From: Micrococcaceae bacterium Sec5.1
GTDB lineage: Bacteria > Actinomycetota > Actinomycetes > Actinomycetales > Micrococcaceae
DNA: 64,000 nucleotides
Assembly (NCBI GenBank): GCA_039636795.1
Contig: CP143430.1
Span: 4,650,001 to 4,714,000 of the forward strand
Direction: 5' to 3'
Below, piece by piece: positions 8,615 to 17,697 of the stretch (within the stretch, counting starts at the first letter, position 1; the number at the start of each line of letters is the position of its first letter). The notes beneath the pieces are model-generated. The model did no database searches. It saw nothing but the letters and a program-made list of their open reading frames with translations, and was not told where the DNA came from. The translations under genes and the position numbers were made by a program.

Positions 8615-9235
8615 GGAAACAGCTTGCAGGCCGCCTACACCGACATCGACGGCACCGTCACCGCCTACAACACCATCTTCGAGTTCCTCCGCTTCGATGC
8701 CGGCAACTCCCGCAAAGCCGAGGCGGAGCACTTCCTTGGGGGCCTGAGGACAGCAGCCAGGAACGGCGTACCAAGATCCGTGACGAACGCCCGATACTTC
8801 AGCTGGTGGCGGGGCCGCAGCGTGAGCGAAGTCCAGGAACTCGGCGAGCGCTGGGCAGATTTCCAGGCCGCGTCGCCGGACGGCTGGTCCTTCCTGGAAC
8901 CCGTGGCCTCCCTCCTGGACAAACACACCGCGGAGGGACGGCGCATTGTGGCCGTCACGGCGTCGTTCGAGCCTGCTTTGGTACGTGTTCGACGGCGGTG
9001 GCCCCACCTCGAGCTGCTGTGCACGTTCCCTACTGCCGCGAATGGCATCTATACCGGCGAAATCAAGGAAGCCCTGGTAGCCGACGCCAAAGCGCGGGCC
9101 GTAGCAGCGCACGCCGCCGAGTTCTCGGTGGACCTCTCAGGCAGCTTCGCCTACGGGGACCACAGTTCGGATCTTCCTTTCATGGCATTGGCCGGAGAAT
9201 CGCTACTGGTCACGCCAGAGGCAGTTAAGGTTTGA
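8603..9235 (+). CDS. HAD-IB family phosphatase
   Basis: About 210 residues if started at GTG 8603 (AGGA eight bases upstream); the frame stays open 75 bases further upstream but that part lacks domain sequence. HAD motif I is DIDGTVT near residue 15, motif II lies in RIVAVTASF, and motif III is YGDHSSDLPFM near residue 190, in the HAD-IB (SerB-like) arrangement. It should remove a phosphate from a small molecule such as phosphoserine or a lysophospholipid. It is followed on the same strand by the HxlR regulator and thioesterase and may belong to the metabolite locus of 8.6-13.6 kb. Substrate unknown. Confidence 0.8.
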   Translation: MEESGNSLQAAYTDIDGTVTAYNTIFEFLRFDAGNSRKAEAEHFLGGLRTAARNGVPRSVTNARYFSWWRGRSVSEVQELGERWADFQAASPDGWSFLEPVASLLDKHTAEGRRIVAVTASFEPALVRVRRRWPHLELLCTFPTAANGIYTGEIKEALVADAKARAVAAHAAEFSVDLSGSFAYGDHSSDLPFMALAGESLLVTPEAVKV

Positions 9236-9313
9236 GTCACTGTTTCCCCACCTGTAACAACCCCCAAGTAAGCTGTGGCAAGCAGTCCATTTGATGAGGA
9301 AAGTATTGGGGAA

Positions 9314-9721
9314 ATGACTCTCACGGCTGAACAGAAACGCATGAAGGCCCAGAAGCACTACAACGCTTCCCTGGATCTCTGCCCGGCACGCCAACTGCTT
9401 GAGGCCATCAGCAGCAAGTGGGTCACTTTGGTGATGCTCGCACTGGAGGACGGGCAGCAGCGGCACAGCGACCTCCGCAAACGGATACCCGGCGCAAGCC
9501 AGAAAATGTTGACCTCCACGCTCCGCTCGCTTGAACGGGACGGGCTGGTCCTAAGGCATGTGACCGTCTCCGTGCCCGTGCGAACTGACTACGAGCTCAC
9601 TCCGCGCGGACATTCGCTCCTGCGGATCATCTTCGAGATGAAGGAGTGGGCCGAGGAACACATGGACGACGTCGCCGCTTCCCGCATGGAACACGACCGC
9701 CACCGGCTCGCTTTCAACTAG
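9314..9721 (+). CDS. HxlR-family winged-helix regulator
   Basis: A HxlR-type protein: the N-terminal cysteine in LDLCPARQLLEAISSKW and the winged helix HSDLRKRIPGASQKMLT, LRSLERDGLV, YELTPRGHSLL are the family pattern. Members sense aldehydes, quinones or redox state, often through that Cys, which fits the azoreductase and flavodoxin nearby. Start ATG 9314 gives 135 residues; GTG 9275 would give 148 and cannot be excluded, as neither has a strong ribosome site. It is 15 bases from the thioesterase gene. It may control the AvrD-KASIII operon opposite; this is an inference from position. Confidence 0.82.
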   Translation: MTLTAEQKRMKAQKHYNASLDLCPARQLLEAISSKWVTLVMLALEDGQQRHSDLRKRIPGASQKMLTSTLRSLERDGLVLRHVTVSVPVRTDYELTPRGHSLLRIIFEMKEWAEEHMDDVAASRMEHDRHRLAFN

Positions 9722-9736
9722 CGCCAGGACCCCGGC

Positions 9737-10483
9737 ATGCACCTGTTTTGCCTGCACCACGCCGGCGGAACCACAGCGAGTTTTGCGGGCTGGCGTTTTG
9801 ACGGCATGCACGTCACCAAGCTCGCATACCGCGGCAAGAATTTCCGTTCGATTGGCGGCGCCGCGGCCGCTATGGCCGAACGAATCGCAGGCTCGCAGTC
9901 AGGGCAGTTGGCACTCTATGGCCACAGCATGGGGGCGGTGCTCGCCTTCGAGGCCGCCCTTCGGCTTCAGGGCACCGGGCGGGTGGTGCACGTGTTCCTC
10001 GCAGCCGCCCGGCCGCCGTCGGGAATGTACGACGCCGGTGCTGCCGCGGCAGCCGCGTCCGGCGCCCGGTCCGGGACAGCACAGTCCGGGACTTCGCCGT
10101 CCGGACTGGCACGGTCCGTGGCAGCCCTGCCCGGGGCTTCGCCATCCGTGGCGGCCCTGGCCGAGCTCGTGCTCAGCACGACCGCCCTGTCCGAGCGGGC
10201 CCGGGAAGTACTGCTTGAGGATCTGGCATTGTTGGAGAGCTATCCCGGCAGGCTGCCCGCCCGCCAATTGGAGGTGCCGGCCACGGTCCTCTACAGCTCT
10301 GATGACCCTGTGGTTACGGCTTCAGAGTCACTGCGCTGGGCGGACTGGTGCGCGCAGAAGCCACGATTGATCGAGGTCGTGGGCGGTGGCCATCTGTTCC
10401 ATGTAGGCAACGCGAAGGTCAGGGCGATCGTGGCAACCACCCTGTCCGCCGAGGCCACTCATGACACGCATGCCCCCTTATGA
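9737..10483 (+). CDS. Type II thioesterase (alpha/beta hydrolase)
   Basis: A 248-residue thioesterase of the GrsT/RifR kind: N-terminal LFCLHHAGGTTASF, nucleophile motif GHSMG near residue 57, likely catalytic Asp in SSDDPVV, and His in GGGHLFHVG. These enzymes free mis-primed or finished acyl chains from carrier proteins, so a carrier protein partner is expected and one lies 750 bases away (11227-11472). Start ATG 9737 follows AGGA. The lid region (residues about 95-140) is replaced by a low-complexity stretch encoded by a 15-bp tandem repeat (10069-10158). Convergent with the flavodoxin gene across a perfect hairpin. Confidence 0.85.
   Translation: MHLFCLHHAGGTTASFAGWRFDGMHVTKLAYRGKNFRSIGGAAAAMAERIAGSQSGQLALYGHSMGAVLAFEAALRLQGTGRVVHVFLAAARPPSGMYDAGAAAAAASGARSGTAQSGTSPSGLARSVAALPGASPSVAALAELVLSTTALSERAREVLLEDLALLESYPGRLPARQLEVPATVLYSSDDPVVTASESLRWADWCAQKPRLIEVVGGGHLFHVGNAKVRAIVATTLSAEATHDTHAPL
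10069..10158 (+). repeat. Six imperfect 15-bp tandem repeats inside thioesterase gene
   Basis: Units start with GTCCGGGAC or close variants every 15 bases and encode five-residue repeats (SGTAQ, SGTSP, SGLAR, SVAAL, PGASP, SVAAL) in the lid of the thioesterase. The reading frame is kept. Confidence 0.7.
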
Positions 10484-10505
10484 CACGCAAACTATTCGGC
10501 GCCAG

Positions 10506-10553
10506 GGAAAAAGCCTGGCGACGCCCGGATATGGGCGTCGCCAGGCTTTTTCC
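10506..10553. terminator. Bidirectional terminator, 21-bp perfect stem
   Basis: Arms 10506-10526 and 10533-10553 are perfect complements (GGAAAAAGCCTGGCG at the 5' side) around a six-base loop. The A-run/T-run ends serve both strands, and it lies between the convergent thioesterase and flavodoxin genes. Confidence 0.9.
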
Positions 10554-10575
10554 GCGGCCCTGAAACTAGAAGGAC

Positions 10576-11187
10576 CTAAGCTCCCGCGCTCACGAGTTGG
10601 CGGTCAAGAGCGGTCTTGCCGGCGGCGAAGATAGCGGCCATCTCCGCAACCCGCCGCCCCAGGTGCTCTGCGGTAGCGACGTCTGCAGGGTGAACGCCTT
10701 CCACGCCGACGTCCGAGAATGTCTGGGCGGCGGCACCGTTGAAGTAGCCAAAGCGGTTGAGATCGTTTTCGCTGCCTTTGGTGCTCTTCCATCCCGGGAG
10801 CAGGCCCAGGTTGATCCAGTTCATACCGTGCTGGGCTGCGAAAGTGGAGAAGTAGTCCAGGGTGGAATTCTTGTCACCGGCCTTGCAGGCGGCATTGGTA
10901 AAGCCGGCACCCAGCTTGTTGTGCCATTTCTGCACGGCCCAGCGGCCTGCGGTCTTCTCGGCGAACGCATGGAAGGCCGATGGTGCGGTGCCCATGTAGG
11001 TGGGGGCGCCGAAAATGATGGCGTCTGCCTGGTCGATGAAGTCCCAGGATTCCTGGGTCAGCTCATCCACGCGCAGGAGGGCCGTTGTGGCTCCGGTGGC
11101 GGCGGCAGCGGAAACCACTGCGTCTGCCAGCACCTTGGTGTGGCCCGAGCCTGAATAATAAACAACTGCAATCGCCGGAGTGGCCAT
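10576..11187 (-). CDS. Flavodoxin/NADPH-dependent FMN reductase family protein
   Basis: A 203-residue WrbA/flavodoxin-like protein. The N-terminal YYSGSGHTKVLADAV binds FMN phosphate and IIFGAPTYMGTAPSAFHAF near residue 80 is the second flavin loop. It probably reduces quinones or supplies electrons. Start ATG 11187. Downstream of the acyl carrier protein gene by 39 bases on the same strand, so it is the last gene of the AvrD operon and may reduce an intermediate there. It could also be a general stress quinone reductase. Confidence 0.85.
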   Translation of the reverse strand: MATPAIAVVYYSGSGHTKVLADAVVSAAAATGATTALLRVDELTQESWDFIDQADAIIFGAPTYMGTAPSAFHAFAEKTAGRWAVQKWHNKLGAGFTNAACKAGDKNSTLDYFSTFAAQHGMNWINLGLLPGWKSTKGSENDLNRFGYFNGAAAQTFSDVGVEGVHPADVATAEHLGRRVAEMAAIFAAGKTALDRQLVSAGA

Positions 11188-11226
11188 GGGTGTCCTTACT
11201 GTTTGCGTCTTCTTGTGGTGGTGTGG

Positions 11227-11472
11227 CTAGATGGCGGGCTGCATGGCCAGCTTTGCCGTGACCATGCTGGCTGCGGCGCGGGCGCTGCCTGCCTCGGTGA
11301 GCTCGAATTCATCCACGCGAACACCGAATTTGTTGCTAAGGATCACGGCGGCTTCAACAAGTGACAGTGAATCGATGTCAAGGTCGGCGAACGAGTCGTC
11401 CGGTCCCATGTGGCCGAGCTCGTCCATGGTGGACCCGATCGCCCCTACGACGTCCATAGCTGTAATTTCCAT
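11227..11472 (-). CDS. Acyl carrier protein
   Basis: An 81-residue acidic carrier protein with the phosphopantetheine attachment motif LDIDSLSLVE (Ser near residue 35) and the following helix AAVILSNKFGV. It is a stand-alone carrier dedicated to its operon, not the fatty-acid AcpP, judging by divergence around the motif. Start ATG 11472 follows AAGGGGGAAA. It lies 89 bases after the KASIII stop and just before the flavodoxin. It should hold the acyl chain built by the KASIII enzyme and released or transferred by the AvrD protein or thioesterase. Confidence 0.9.
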   Translation of the reverse strand: MEITAMDVVGAIGSTMDELGHMGPDDSFADLDIDSLSLVEAAVILSNKFGVRVDEFELTEAGSARAAASMVTAKLAMQPAI

Positions 11473-11561
11473 TTGTTTCCCCCTTTTACAGGTGGCCCGG
11501 GTTAGCCGGCGCCACAGTGGTCCTGCATGGCACCCCGGCCTGCAGGAATCGGTGTCCGGCC

Positions 11562-12536
11562 CTAGTGCGGGTCGACAACCGAGATCGATGGCCAGGTCAT
11601 GGCAATGGCTCCCCAGGTGGTTCCTCCGCCAAAGGCAGTCAGGACCACCTTGTCCCCGGGGCTCCTGTGGCCTTTGGTTCCGGCGTCAGTCATGGCCAAC
11701 GGGATGGAAGCGGCTGAGGTATTCCCCACCCTGTCCAGGTGGACCTCGGCCCTGGATTCCGGAATGCCGGTCACCGAAGCAACGGCGTTCAGAATCCGAA
11801 GGTTCGCCTGGTGTGCAATCAAGGAATCCACGTCGTCGGCAACCCAGCCAGCGCTTGCGAGCACTGTTTCCACGGAACCGGACATCGCCGCGACTGCCTG
11901 CGTGAACACTTCCTTGCCCTGCATCTCAAAAAATGAACCGGGACCTTCCGGCACGTGGATGAGTGTTTCGCCCTCGCCGTCGGAGTGCAGCGTTGACGCC
12001 TTGATGGCCCCTGGTTCGTCTGCCGTTCCGGCAGACAGGTAGGCTGCACCCGCTCCGTCCCCGAAGATCACCGAGGTGGTCCGGTCCGTGGGATCGAGCA
12101 GGCGGGTGAAGGTGTCCGCGCCGATTACCAGTGCCGAGTCCACGGATCCCGAGCGGATGGCCCACGTGGCGGTGGTCAAGGCATAGACAAATCCGGAGCA
12201 AACCGCGGACACATCGAATGCAGCGATGCCCTTCAACCCCAGGTTCGCCGCCACCTTGGGTGCAGTGGCCGGGCAGACCTTGTCCGGCGTCGAGGTTGCC
12301 ACAATCAAGAGCCCAGCCGAATCGACGCCGGCACTGGCCAAGGCGCGCCGCCCGGCCGTGGTGGCCAGGACGCTGGTGCTTTCCGTTTCGTCAGAGTGGC
12401 GGCGTTCGGCGATGCCTGTCCTGCGCCTGATCCATTCGTCGGAGGTGTCCATGACAGCAGAAAGGTGTTCGTTGGTGACCACCTTCCTGGGCAGTGCGCC
12501 ACCCAGTCCCCGGACAACGGCGGACGCCGCACTCAT
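11562..12536 (-). CDS. Beta-ketoacyl-ACP synthase III-like enzyme
   Basis: A 324-residue FabH-family condensing enzyme with all three catalytic residues: Cys in AVCSGFVYA (about 112), His in IAHQANLRI (about 245) and Asn in GNTSAASIP (about 275). It should join an acyl-CoA starter to malonyl-ACP. Start ATG 12536 overlaps the stop of the AvrD-like gene by four bases, so the two are coupled. Placement beside a dedicated ACP and no other fatty-acid genes points to a specialised beta-ketoacyl product rather than housekeeping synthesis. Confidence 0.92.
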   Translation of the reverse strand: MSAASAVVRGLGGALPRKVVTNEHLSAVMDTSDEWIRRRTGIAERRHSDETESTSVLATTAGRRALASAGVDSAGLLIVATSTPDKVCPATAPKVAANLGLKGIAAFDVSAVCSGFVYALTTATWAIRSGSVDSALVIGADTFTRLLDPTDRTTSVIFGDGAGAAYLSAGTADEPGAIKASTLHSDGEGETLIHVPEGPGSFFEMQGKEVFTQAVAAMSGSVETVLASAGWVADDVDSLIAHQANLRILNAVASVTGIPESRAEVHLDRVGNTSAASIPLAMTDAGTKGHRSPGDKVVLTAFGGGTTWGAIAMTWPSISVVDPH

Positions 12537-13585
12537 TTTTCATCCCCCACGGAAGCACTCACTGCCGCAACCTTGGACGGCAGTTGGTGGGCAACGCTGC
12601 AAACTACTTGGCCGCCGTCGAACGTTCCTACGACGTCAGCGCAGCGCCACCATCCGCCGTCCTTTTCGATCAACCGGCTCTTCTGCAGGCGCACCGCAAG
12701 GCCGGTCCCCTGCCCGCCCCCATTCTTCGGGCAGGGGCCGCTGAGTGTGATGCGGGTTTTGCGCATCCACAAGGTGTTGCTGTCCGCGCGGTTCATGGAA
12801 TCGAGCCGGTACAGGAGAACCTGTCCCAGCTGCAGCGAGGCAACAAAGTACTCGACGGCGGACAGCGCCTGCGGGTAGGCGGCCTCCAGCCCGCGGTGGT
12901 CATCGAGGCGTCGGCTCAGTGAGGGCTGCTGGCGGAATGAGAGCTGCGCGCAGGCCGTTCCTTCACCGGCATCTCCTTCATTCGGATCCAGGACGACATC
13001 CAGCAACGAAACCTGCCGTTCTGCCCACAGCCCACCGTAGAGACGCGTGCCGGCGTCACCCACCAAAGCTTCCTCGGACGGCGATTGGACTGAAGCGAGC
13101 CCGAGTTCGGCGTGCTCATGGGCCACTTCCAATACCGCGGTCATGGACGCAACAGAGCAGCGAAGGACCGAAGCGTTTCCCAGGTCCTGCAGCGTCGCCC
13201 GGCATTCGAGATCGCCCAGCGTACCTTCCACAGGTTCACTGCCACCCGAGATGGTCACCGACGCCAGGTAGGCGGCAGGTAACAGTTCAGGTGAATAGCG
13301 GCTGGCCAGCAAGGCCTCTGCCATCCTGGCAGCCAAAACAAGGACATCCGTGGTGCCAAGGTGCGGTGTTTGCTCGGAGTTCCCCTTGATGGACCACGTA
13401 CCTTCAACGCCGAGAGCGGCACGGGCCGTGAGCGTGGATTCGGAGACCGTATGGTTCACGCGGAGTTCCCGGAGCCTTGGATTGGTGGTCTTGTAGCCGT
13501 GGCTGAAGAACCGACGGCGGCCATCGCCCAGGAGTTCATCGATGGAGGCGTAACTCCGGGTGATGGAGCGTAGGGCAAGTGGCAT
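12533..13585 (-). CDS. AvrD-family protein
   Basis: About 350 residues. The sequence contains two halves each with the AvrD-type pattern: SIDELLGDGRRRFFSHGYK with PHLGTTDVLVLAARMAEAL, and later YPQALSAVEYFVASLQLGQ with RADSNTLWMRK. AvrD of Pseudomonas is required for syringolide, a lactone made from a beta-ketoacyl chain and a sugar. Start options are ATG 13585 (AGGA six bases upstream), ATG 13606 or TTG 13645; 13585 is preferred. It heads the operon AvrD-KASIII-ACP-flavodoxin, so the KASIII product on the carrier protein is its likely substrate. The family call is from memory of conserved motifs. Confidence 0.75.
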   Translation of the reverse strand: MPLALRSITRSYASIDELLGDGRRRFFSHGYKTTNPRLRELRVNHTVSESTLTARAALGVEGTWSIKGNSEQTPHLGTTDVLVLAARMAEALLASRYSPELLPAAYLASVTISGGSEPVEGTLGDLECRATLQDLGNASVLRCSVASMTAVLEVAHEHAELGLASVQSPSEEALVGDAGTRLYGGLWAERQVSLLDVVLDPNEGDAGEGTACAQLSFRQQPSLSRRLDDHRGLEAAYPQALSAVEYFVASLQLGQVLLYRLDSMNRADSNTLWMRKTRITLSGPCPKNGGGQGTGLAVRLQKSRLIEKDGGWWRCADVVGTFDGGQVVCSVAHQLPSKVAAVSASVGDEK

Positions 13586-13593
13586 GGGTATTC

Positions 13594-13621
13594 CTAGGAT
13601 CGTCATCGGCGGTGATCCTAG
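13594..13621. promoter_or_regulatory. Inverted repeat at the 5' end of the AvrD operon
   Basis: CTAGGATC at 13594-13601 and GATCCTAG at 13614-13621 are perfect complements with a 12-base spacer. If translation starts at 13585 this lies in the leader or promoter and is a candidate operator; with the longer starts it would be coding. Confidence 0.4.
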
Positions 13622-13750
13622 AATCCATCGCGCAGCCCTCGGCAACCAGTGTCCGTGGATGGTGGTGGTGGGAACACCACCCTCACCGCTGTGGGCGTGT
13701 CTCTGTATGTCTGGACAGTAGGCTGGACCTGTTCCACCCAGAACCGCTAA

Positions 13751-14607
<857 letters not shown>

Positions 14608-14620
<13 letters not shown>

Positions 14621-16152
14621 CGGAGCTTCCGGGCTTTCTTGCCGCTGCGTAGATACTGCTGCTGCGCGGCGTCGGCCTTCGCTCGTTCTGCGGCATGGAG
14701 CAGGCCGTAAGTGAAGGCGCTGTTACCGGCACCGGACACGGACCCCAGCTTCAAAAGCTCGGCACGGGCCATGGCGCTGTCCTGATGTTCACCCAAAATG
14801 GTCTGGACATCATGGGCAGCGTCCGCGAGCTTTGCGGCCCGCTTCCCGTGGACACTTTCAGCGGTGGCCGCAGCGAAGCGCAGCTTCTTGGCCGTCTTGC
14901 GCACATTGTGAAACGCCGTGTCACGTGAAGGCCCGACGGCGGCACCCACCGCTGCGTCGTGGCGCTTGGCGAGGCGTTTGGCCGTTTTGTTGACGAGTTT
15001 CGCTGTGGTCTTGCGTGCAGGCCCGGTTCCTTTCGGCGCAATGGCAGGAGAGTCCAGGAAGGCTTCGAGCCCATCCAGAAGCCTGAAATAGCGGGGGCTG
15101 TTGAGCCGGGTCCTGATGGCTCCCATCGCTGTATCCGCCCGAACTTTCATGCGCTCATCCAGCTCGGCGTGAAGCGGGCCCAAAACCAGCTTCATTGGCA
15201 GCTCCTCCGCATCCTTTCGGAGCCGCTCATGGAGGACCTCCACGTCCCGGTAGCGTCCAAGCGTCTTGGCCAACGATTTCAGCTCGAGCTCAAGTTCCTG
15301 AACCGGGGAACCCTTGAAAAGCTTTCGGTAACTGTGGAGCACCGAGCGGATCCGTCGGGTCAAAGACCGCATCTCATGGACGGAATCGTCACGGTTCATT
15401 CGCACATGCGCGTCCTGCAGGAGCAACTTGGCCACCTGGGCGTCGAGGTAGTTCAGCACAGGCACAACGGCCGGACCCTTTCGGCTGGGGACCTCACGGC
15501 CGGTCCCCTTTGCTCGGGGCCAGGAGTCTCCCAGAGCTGTTGCCAGCTTGGACGTGCGTTCGCTGGGGCTCGCACCGACCTCAATGAGCTGGGCTGCGAC
15601 GGCGTCCAGGATGTCATCGCCGTTGTTCGCGTGCCCACTACCGTTGAGTTCCACTTCCCATTCGCGCCACTGTTGTTCAGCGGGATGTTGTTCAGTGGGA
15701 TCACCCAGTGAAACATGTGCCCGCACCCGGTCATCCACGAACTCCGCCACCCGTCCGCCGTCGTCCTGGTAGAGGGGGTAGCTGGTGCGCTCGGTATTGA
15801 GGGTGGCAACTGCAATGACCGCGTGTCCGCGCGTATAAGCAAGGACCCGATCCATCAATTCCACCGGCACGGTGTCTGTCTGGCCCAAAGGCGCGTGGAT
15901 TTCGGTGCGACGTCCTGGGCTGTGGGGAAGCTTGAGGTGCCAGCCGGCGTCGGGACCACCTGTCCGCCGTCGCAGCGTGATTCCGCGGGCCGCAAGCGCG
16001 AGATCGTTGGTGTCGAAGTAGACCGCTTCCAGGCTATGGGTGGCTGGCTCTCCCACCCGGGCCACGCCGTCGATATCTCCAAGTGTGGGAAGCGGCGTGG
16101 ACGGATCGACGTCGAACTTCCGTTCTTCCTCTACGTTGCTGGACGTGGCCAT
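14608..16152 (-). CDS. CYTH and CHAD domain protein
   Basis: A 514-residue two-domain protein. The N-terminal CYTH domain (residues 1-210) begins with the phosphate/metal-binding EEERKF motif and has LEAVYFDTNDLALAARGITLRRR. The C-terminal CHAD domain (about 235-500) carries the conserved histidines in VHEMRSLTRRIRSVLHSY and FHNVRKTAKKLRFAAAT. CYTH enzymes cleave triphosphates and CHAD domains bind inorganic polyphosphate, so it probably acts on or with polyphosphate. Start ATG 16152 follows AAGGAG; an in-frame start at 16191 is less likely. No phosphate genes are adjacent. Confidence 0.92.
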
Positions 16153-16247
16153 CACTTCTCCTTGCTGGAGCTTATTCTTCGTGGCACCCATGGAGGCCGG
16201 CCCGTTCGCTGGCCGACCTCCAGGGTAAGAGGCTTAACCGGAAGCCG

Positions 16248-16733
16248 TTAAACCAATGCTCCTCCCCCTTCGTCCACATCGCCACCGGTTACTGTGCCGC
16301 GCCAGGCTCCGGTTTCGTGCCCTTGGGCCTCGATGAACTTCTTAAACTTGTCCAGATCTGCGCCCACGCGCAAACTGTCCACTCCCACTGCCGAGCCGGC
16401 CTTTTCGGCGAGGGTGTCCGGCTCCCAGTCGATCTCCACGTTGACGCGGGTATGCCCGGCGTCGAGCGGTTCGAAAGTGACCGTTCCCGCATTACGCGGG
16501 CCGTCCACGCTCGCCCAGCTCACCAGGGAATCAGGCACCTGCTCGATGATCTGGGCGTCGTATTCGCGCTTCACGCCACCCACGTTCGTTGCAAAGTGGA
16601 GCGCGGTGTCATCGATCTGCTCCACGGATTCAACCCCGTTCATGAACTGGGGAAAAGTCTCGAACTGCGTCCACTGGTTGTAGGCAACGGACACAGGTAC
16701 ATCTACTTCGATTGTTTTATTGACGGTAGCCAT
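16248..16733 (-). CDS. SRPBCC family protein (polyketide cyclase/dehydrase-like)
   Basis: A 161-residue START-like protein of the kind found as a stand-alone SRPBCC protein in actinobacteria: TIEVDVPVSVAYNQWTQFE at the start, SWASVDGPRNAGTVTFEPL in the middle, and a C-terminal helix DLDKFKKFIEAQ followed by a flexible Gly/Asp tail. The fold binds hydrophobic ligands; specific function unknown. Start ATG 16733 is preceded by AGGAG. It lies 95 bases downstream of the CYTH/CHAD start on the same strand. Confidence 0.85.
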   Translation of the reverse strand: MATVNKTIEVDVPVSVAYNQWTQFETFPQFMNGVESVEQIDDTALHFATNVGGVKREYDAQIIEQVPDSLVSWASVDGPRNAGTVTFEPLDAGHTRVNVEIDWEPDTLAEKAGSAVGVDSLRVGADLDKFKKFIEAQGHETGAWRGTVTGGDVDEGGGALV

Positions 16734-16795
16734 GGGTTGTCGCTCCTTCAATGTTCTCTTCAGGTATGGACTGTTTTGAGTTGGATAATGCCGGC

Positions 16796-16852
16796 GGCGC
16801 GCCAGCCGGCTGGCTGCTTAACCGTTGGCGCGCCTGTCTTATGGGGCGCGCC
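16796..16852. repeat. Three GGCGCGCC palindromes within 57 bp
   Basis: The eight-base palindrome occurs at 16796-16803, 16827-16834 and 16845-16852, in the gap between the SRPBCC gene start and the stop of the acidic-protein gene. It may form terminator-like stems; no binding protein is known to me. Confidence 0.6.
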
Positions 16853-16863
16853 GGGGTTACGGC

Positions 16864-17235
16864 CTAACCTGCGTCGAAATCCTCTTCGTCGTCGTCCTTG
16901 GGTGACTGGTCCCGTGGCAGATCATTGCCACTGCCATCGGCCAGTGAGTCAGCAGGCTGGTCCAGATTCTGCTCGGCCTGGGACTGTTCGTCGATGCCGC
17001 CAAAGCGGCCTGCCCCCGGTTCACCGGCGCTGTCCGAGTCCTCAGGATCCAGGTGGCTGAGATTTGGGGCGCCGGTTACGTATGTTTCGCCATCAGGGCT
17101 GTCCTCGCTCAAGCCGGCTTCGCTGAGATCCTCTTCCACGCGAGGCTGCGCTTGCGATCCCCCCGCTTCCTGCTCTGCTGTAGGGGTGCCGTAGCCCCCC
17201 GCTTCCTCTTCAGGCGTGGCGTTCTGCTTGTCCAT
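16864..17235 (-). CDS. Hypothetical acidic disordered protein
   Basis: About 123 residues from ATG 17235 (AAGGA upstream); longer in-frame starts exist to 17313. The composition is very rich in Asp, Glu, Gly, Ser, Gln and Pro with no hydrophobic core, and it ends in KDDDEEDFDAG, so it should be largely disordered and soluble. Similar short acidic proteins occur in actinobacteria, some induced under stress, but I do not recognise a family. It is read on the same strand as the SRPBCC gene below it. Confidence 0.65.
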   Translation of the reverse strand: MDKQNATPEEEAGGYGTPTAEQEAGGSQAQPRVEEDLSEAGLSEDSPDGETYVTGAPNLSHLDPEDSDSAGEPGAGRFGGIDEQSQAEQNLDQPADSLADGSGNDLPRDQSPKDDDEEDFDAG

Positions 17236-17361
17236 GTGACCTGTCCTTTCCATGCGGTGGAACGTGTTAATGGAACACTTCGAACCTATAAGGACGGTTG
17301 GCGACGTGTCCATGCTTTGAAGAAATTAGTCAGCAAACTTAGCAATTTGGTGCTTGAGGCG

Positions 17362-17697
17362 CTATCGTGGCAGCCCGGATTCGTAAGCCACGAAGTCCGG
17401 ACGCAACACCACCTCCTGTGAACCCATCATCGCTATGTCCTCCCACAACACCAGGAACGATCCCCTGTGCCACCAACGCATGAACTGCGCCACCGGCCAG
17501 GGCTGCGTCATCCCTTGCCGCTCAAATCCAAGGAATGATGTCGCGGTGCGCGGACTGATGATGATGCCCACCAAACGGGCTCGGCTCAGTAGCTGGGTTG
17601 GCGTCGCGTCCAGTGCGAAGCGGGCGTCCGAGATTTGCCCCAGCAGCTCACCGTTGCTGTCCACCACCCTCGTTCCCAAGACGTCATTCAGGATCAT
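17362..17697 (-). CDS. PRC-barrel-like protein, distal of pair
   Basis: About 111 residues. The N-terminus ILNDVLGTRVVDSNGELLG is a PRC-barrel-like opening, and a second conserved patch is FLGFERQGMTQPWPVAQFM followed by WEDIAM. Start ATG 17697 follows GGGAGG and overlaps the preceding gene by 14 bases. It is the last gene of the five-gene operon from 20020 to 17362 that includes the Nramp-type transporter. PRC-barrel proteins bind RNA or protein partners; here a role with the transporter is inferred. Confidence 0.7.
   Translation of the reverse strand: MILNDVLGTRVVDSNGELLGQISDARFALDATPTQLLSRARLVGIIISPRTATSFLGFERQGMTQPWPVAQFMRWWHRGSFLVLWEDIAMMGSQEVVLRPDFVAYESGLPR

Noticed and set aside
13645..13645. 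TTG as the start of the AvrD gene
   Set aside because: The upstream 20 residues are not family-like and no ribosome site precedes it; ATG 13585 or 13606 fits better.
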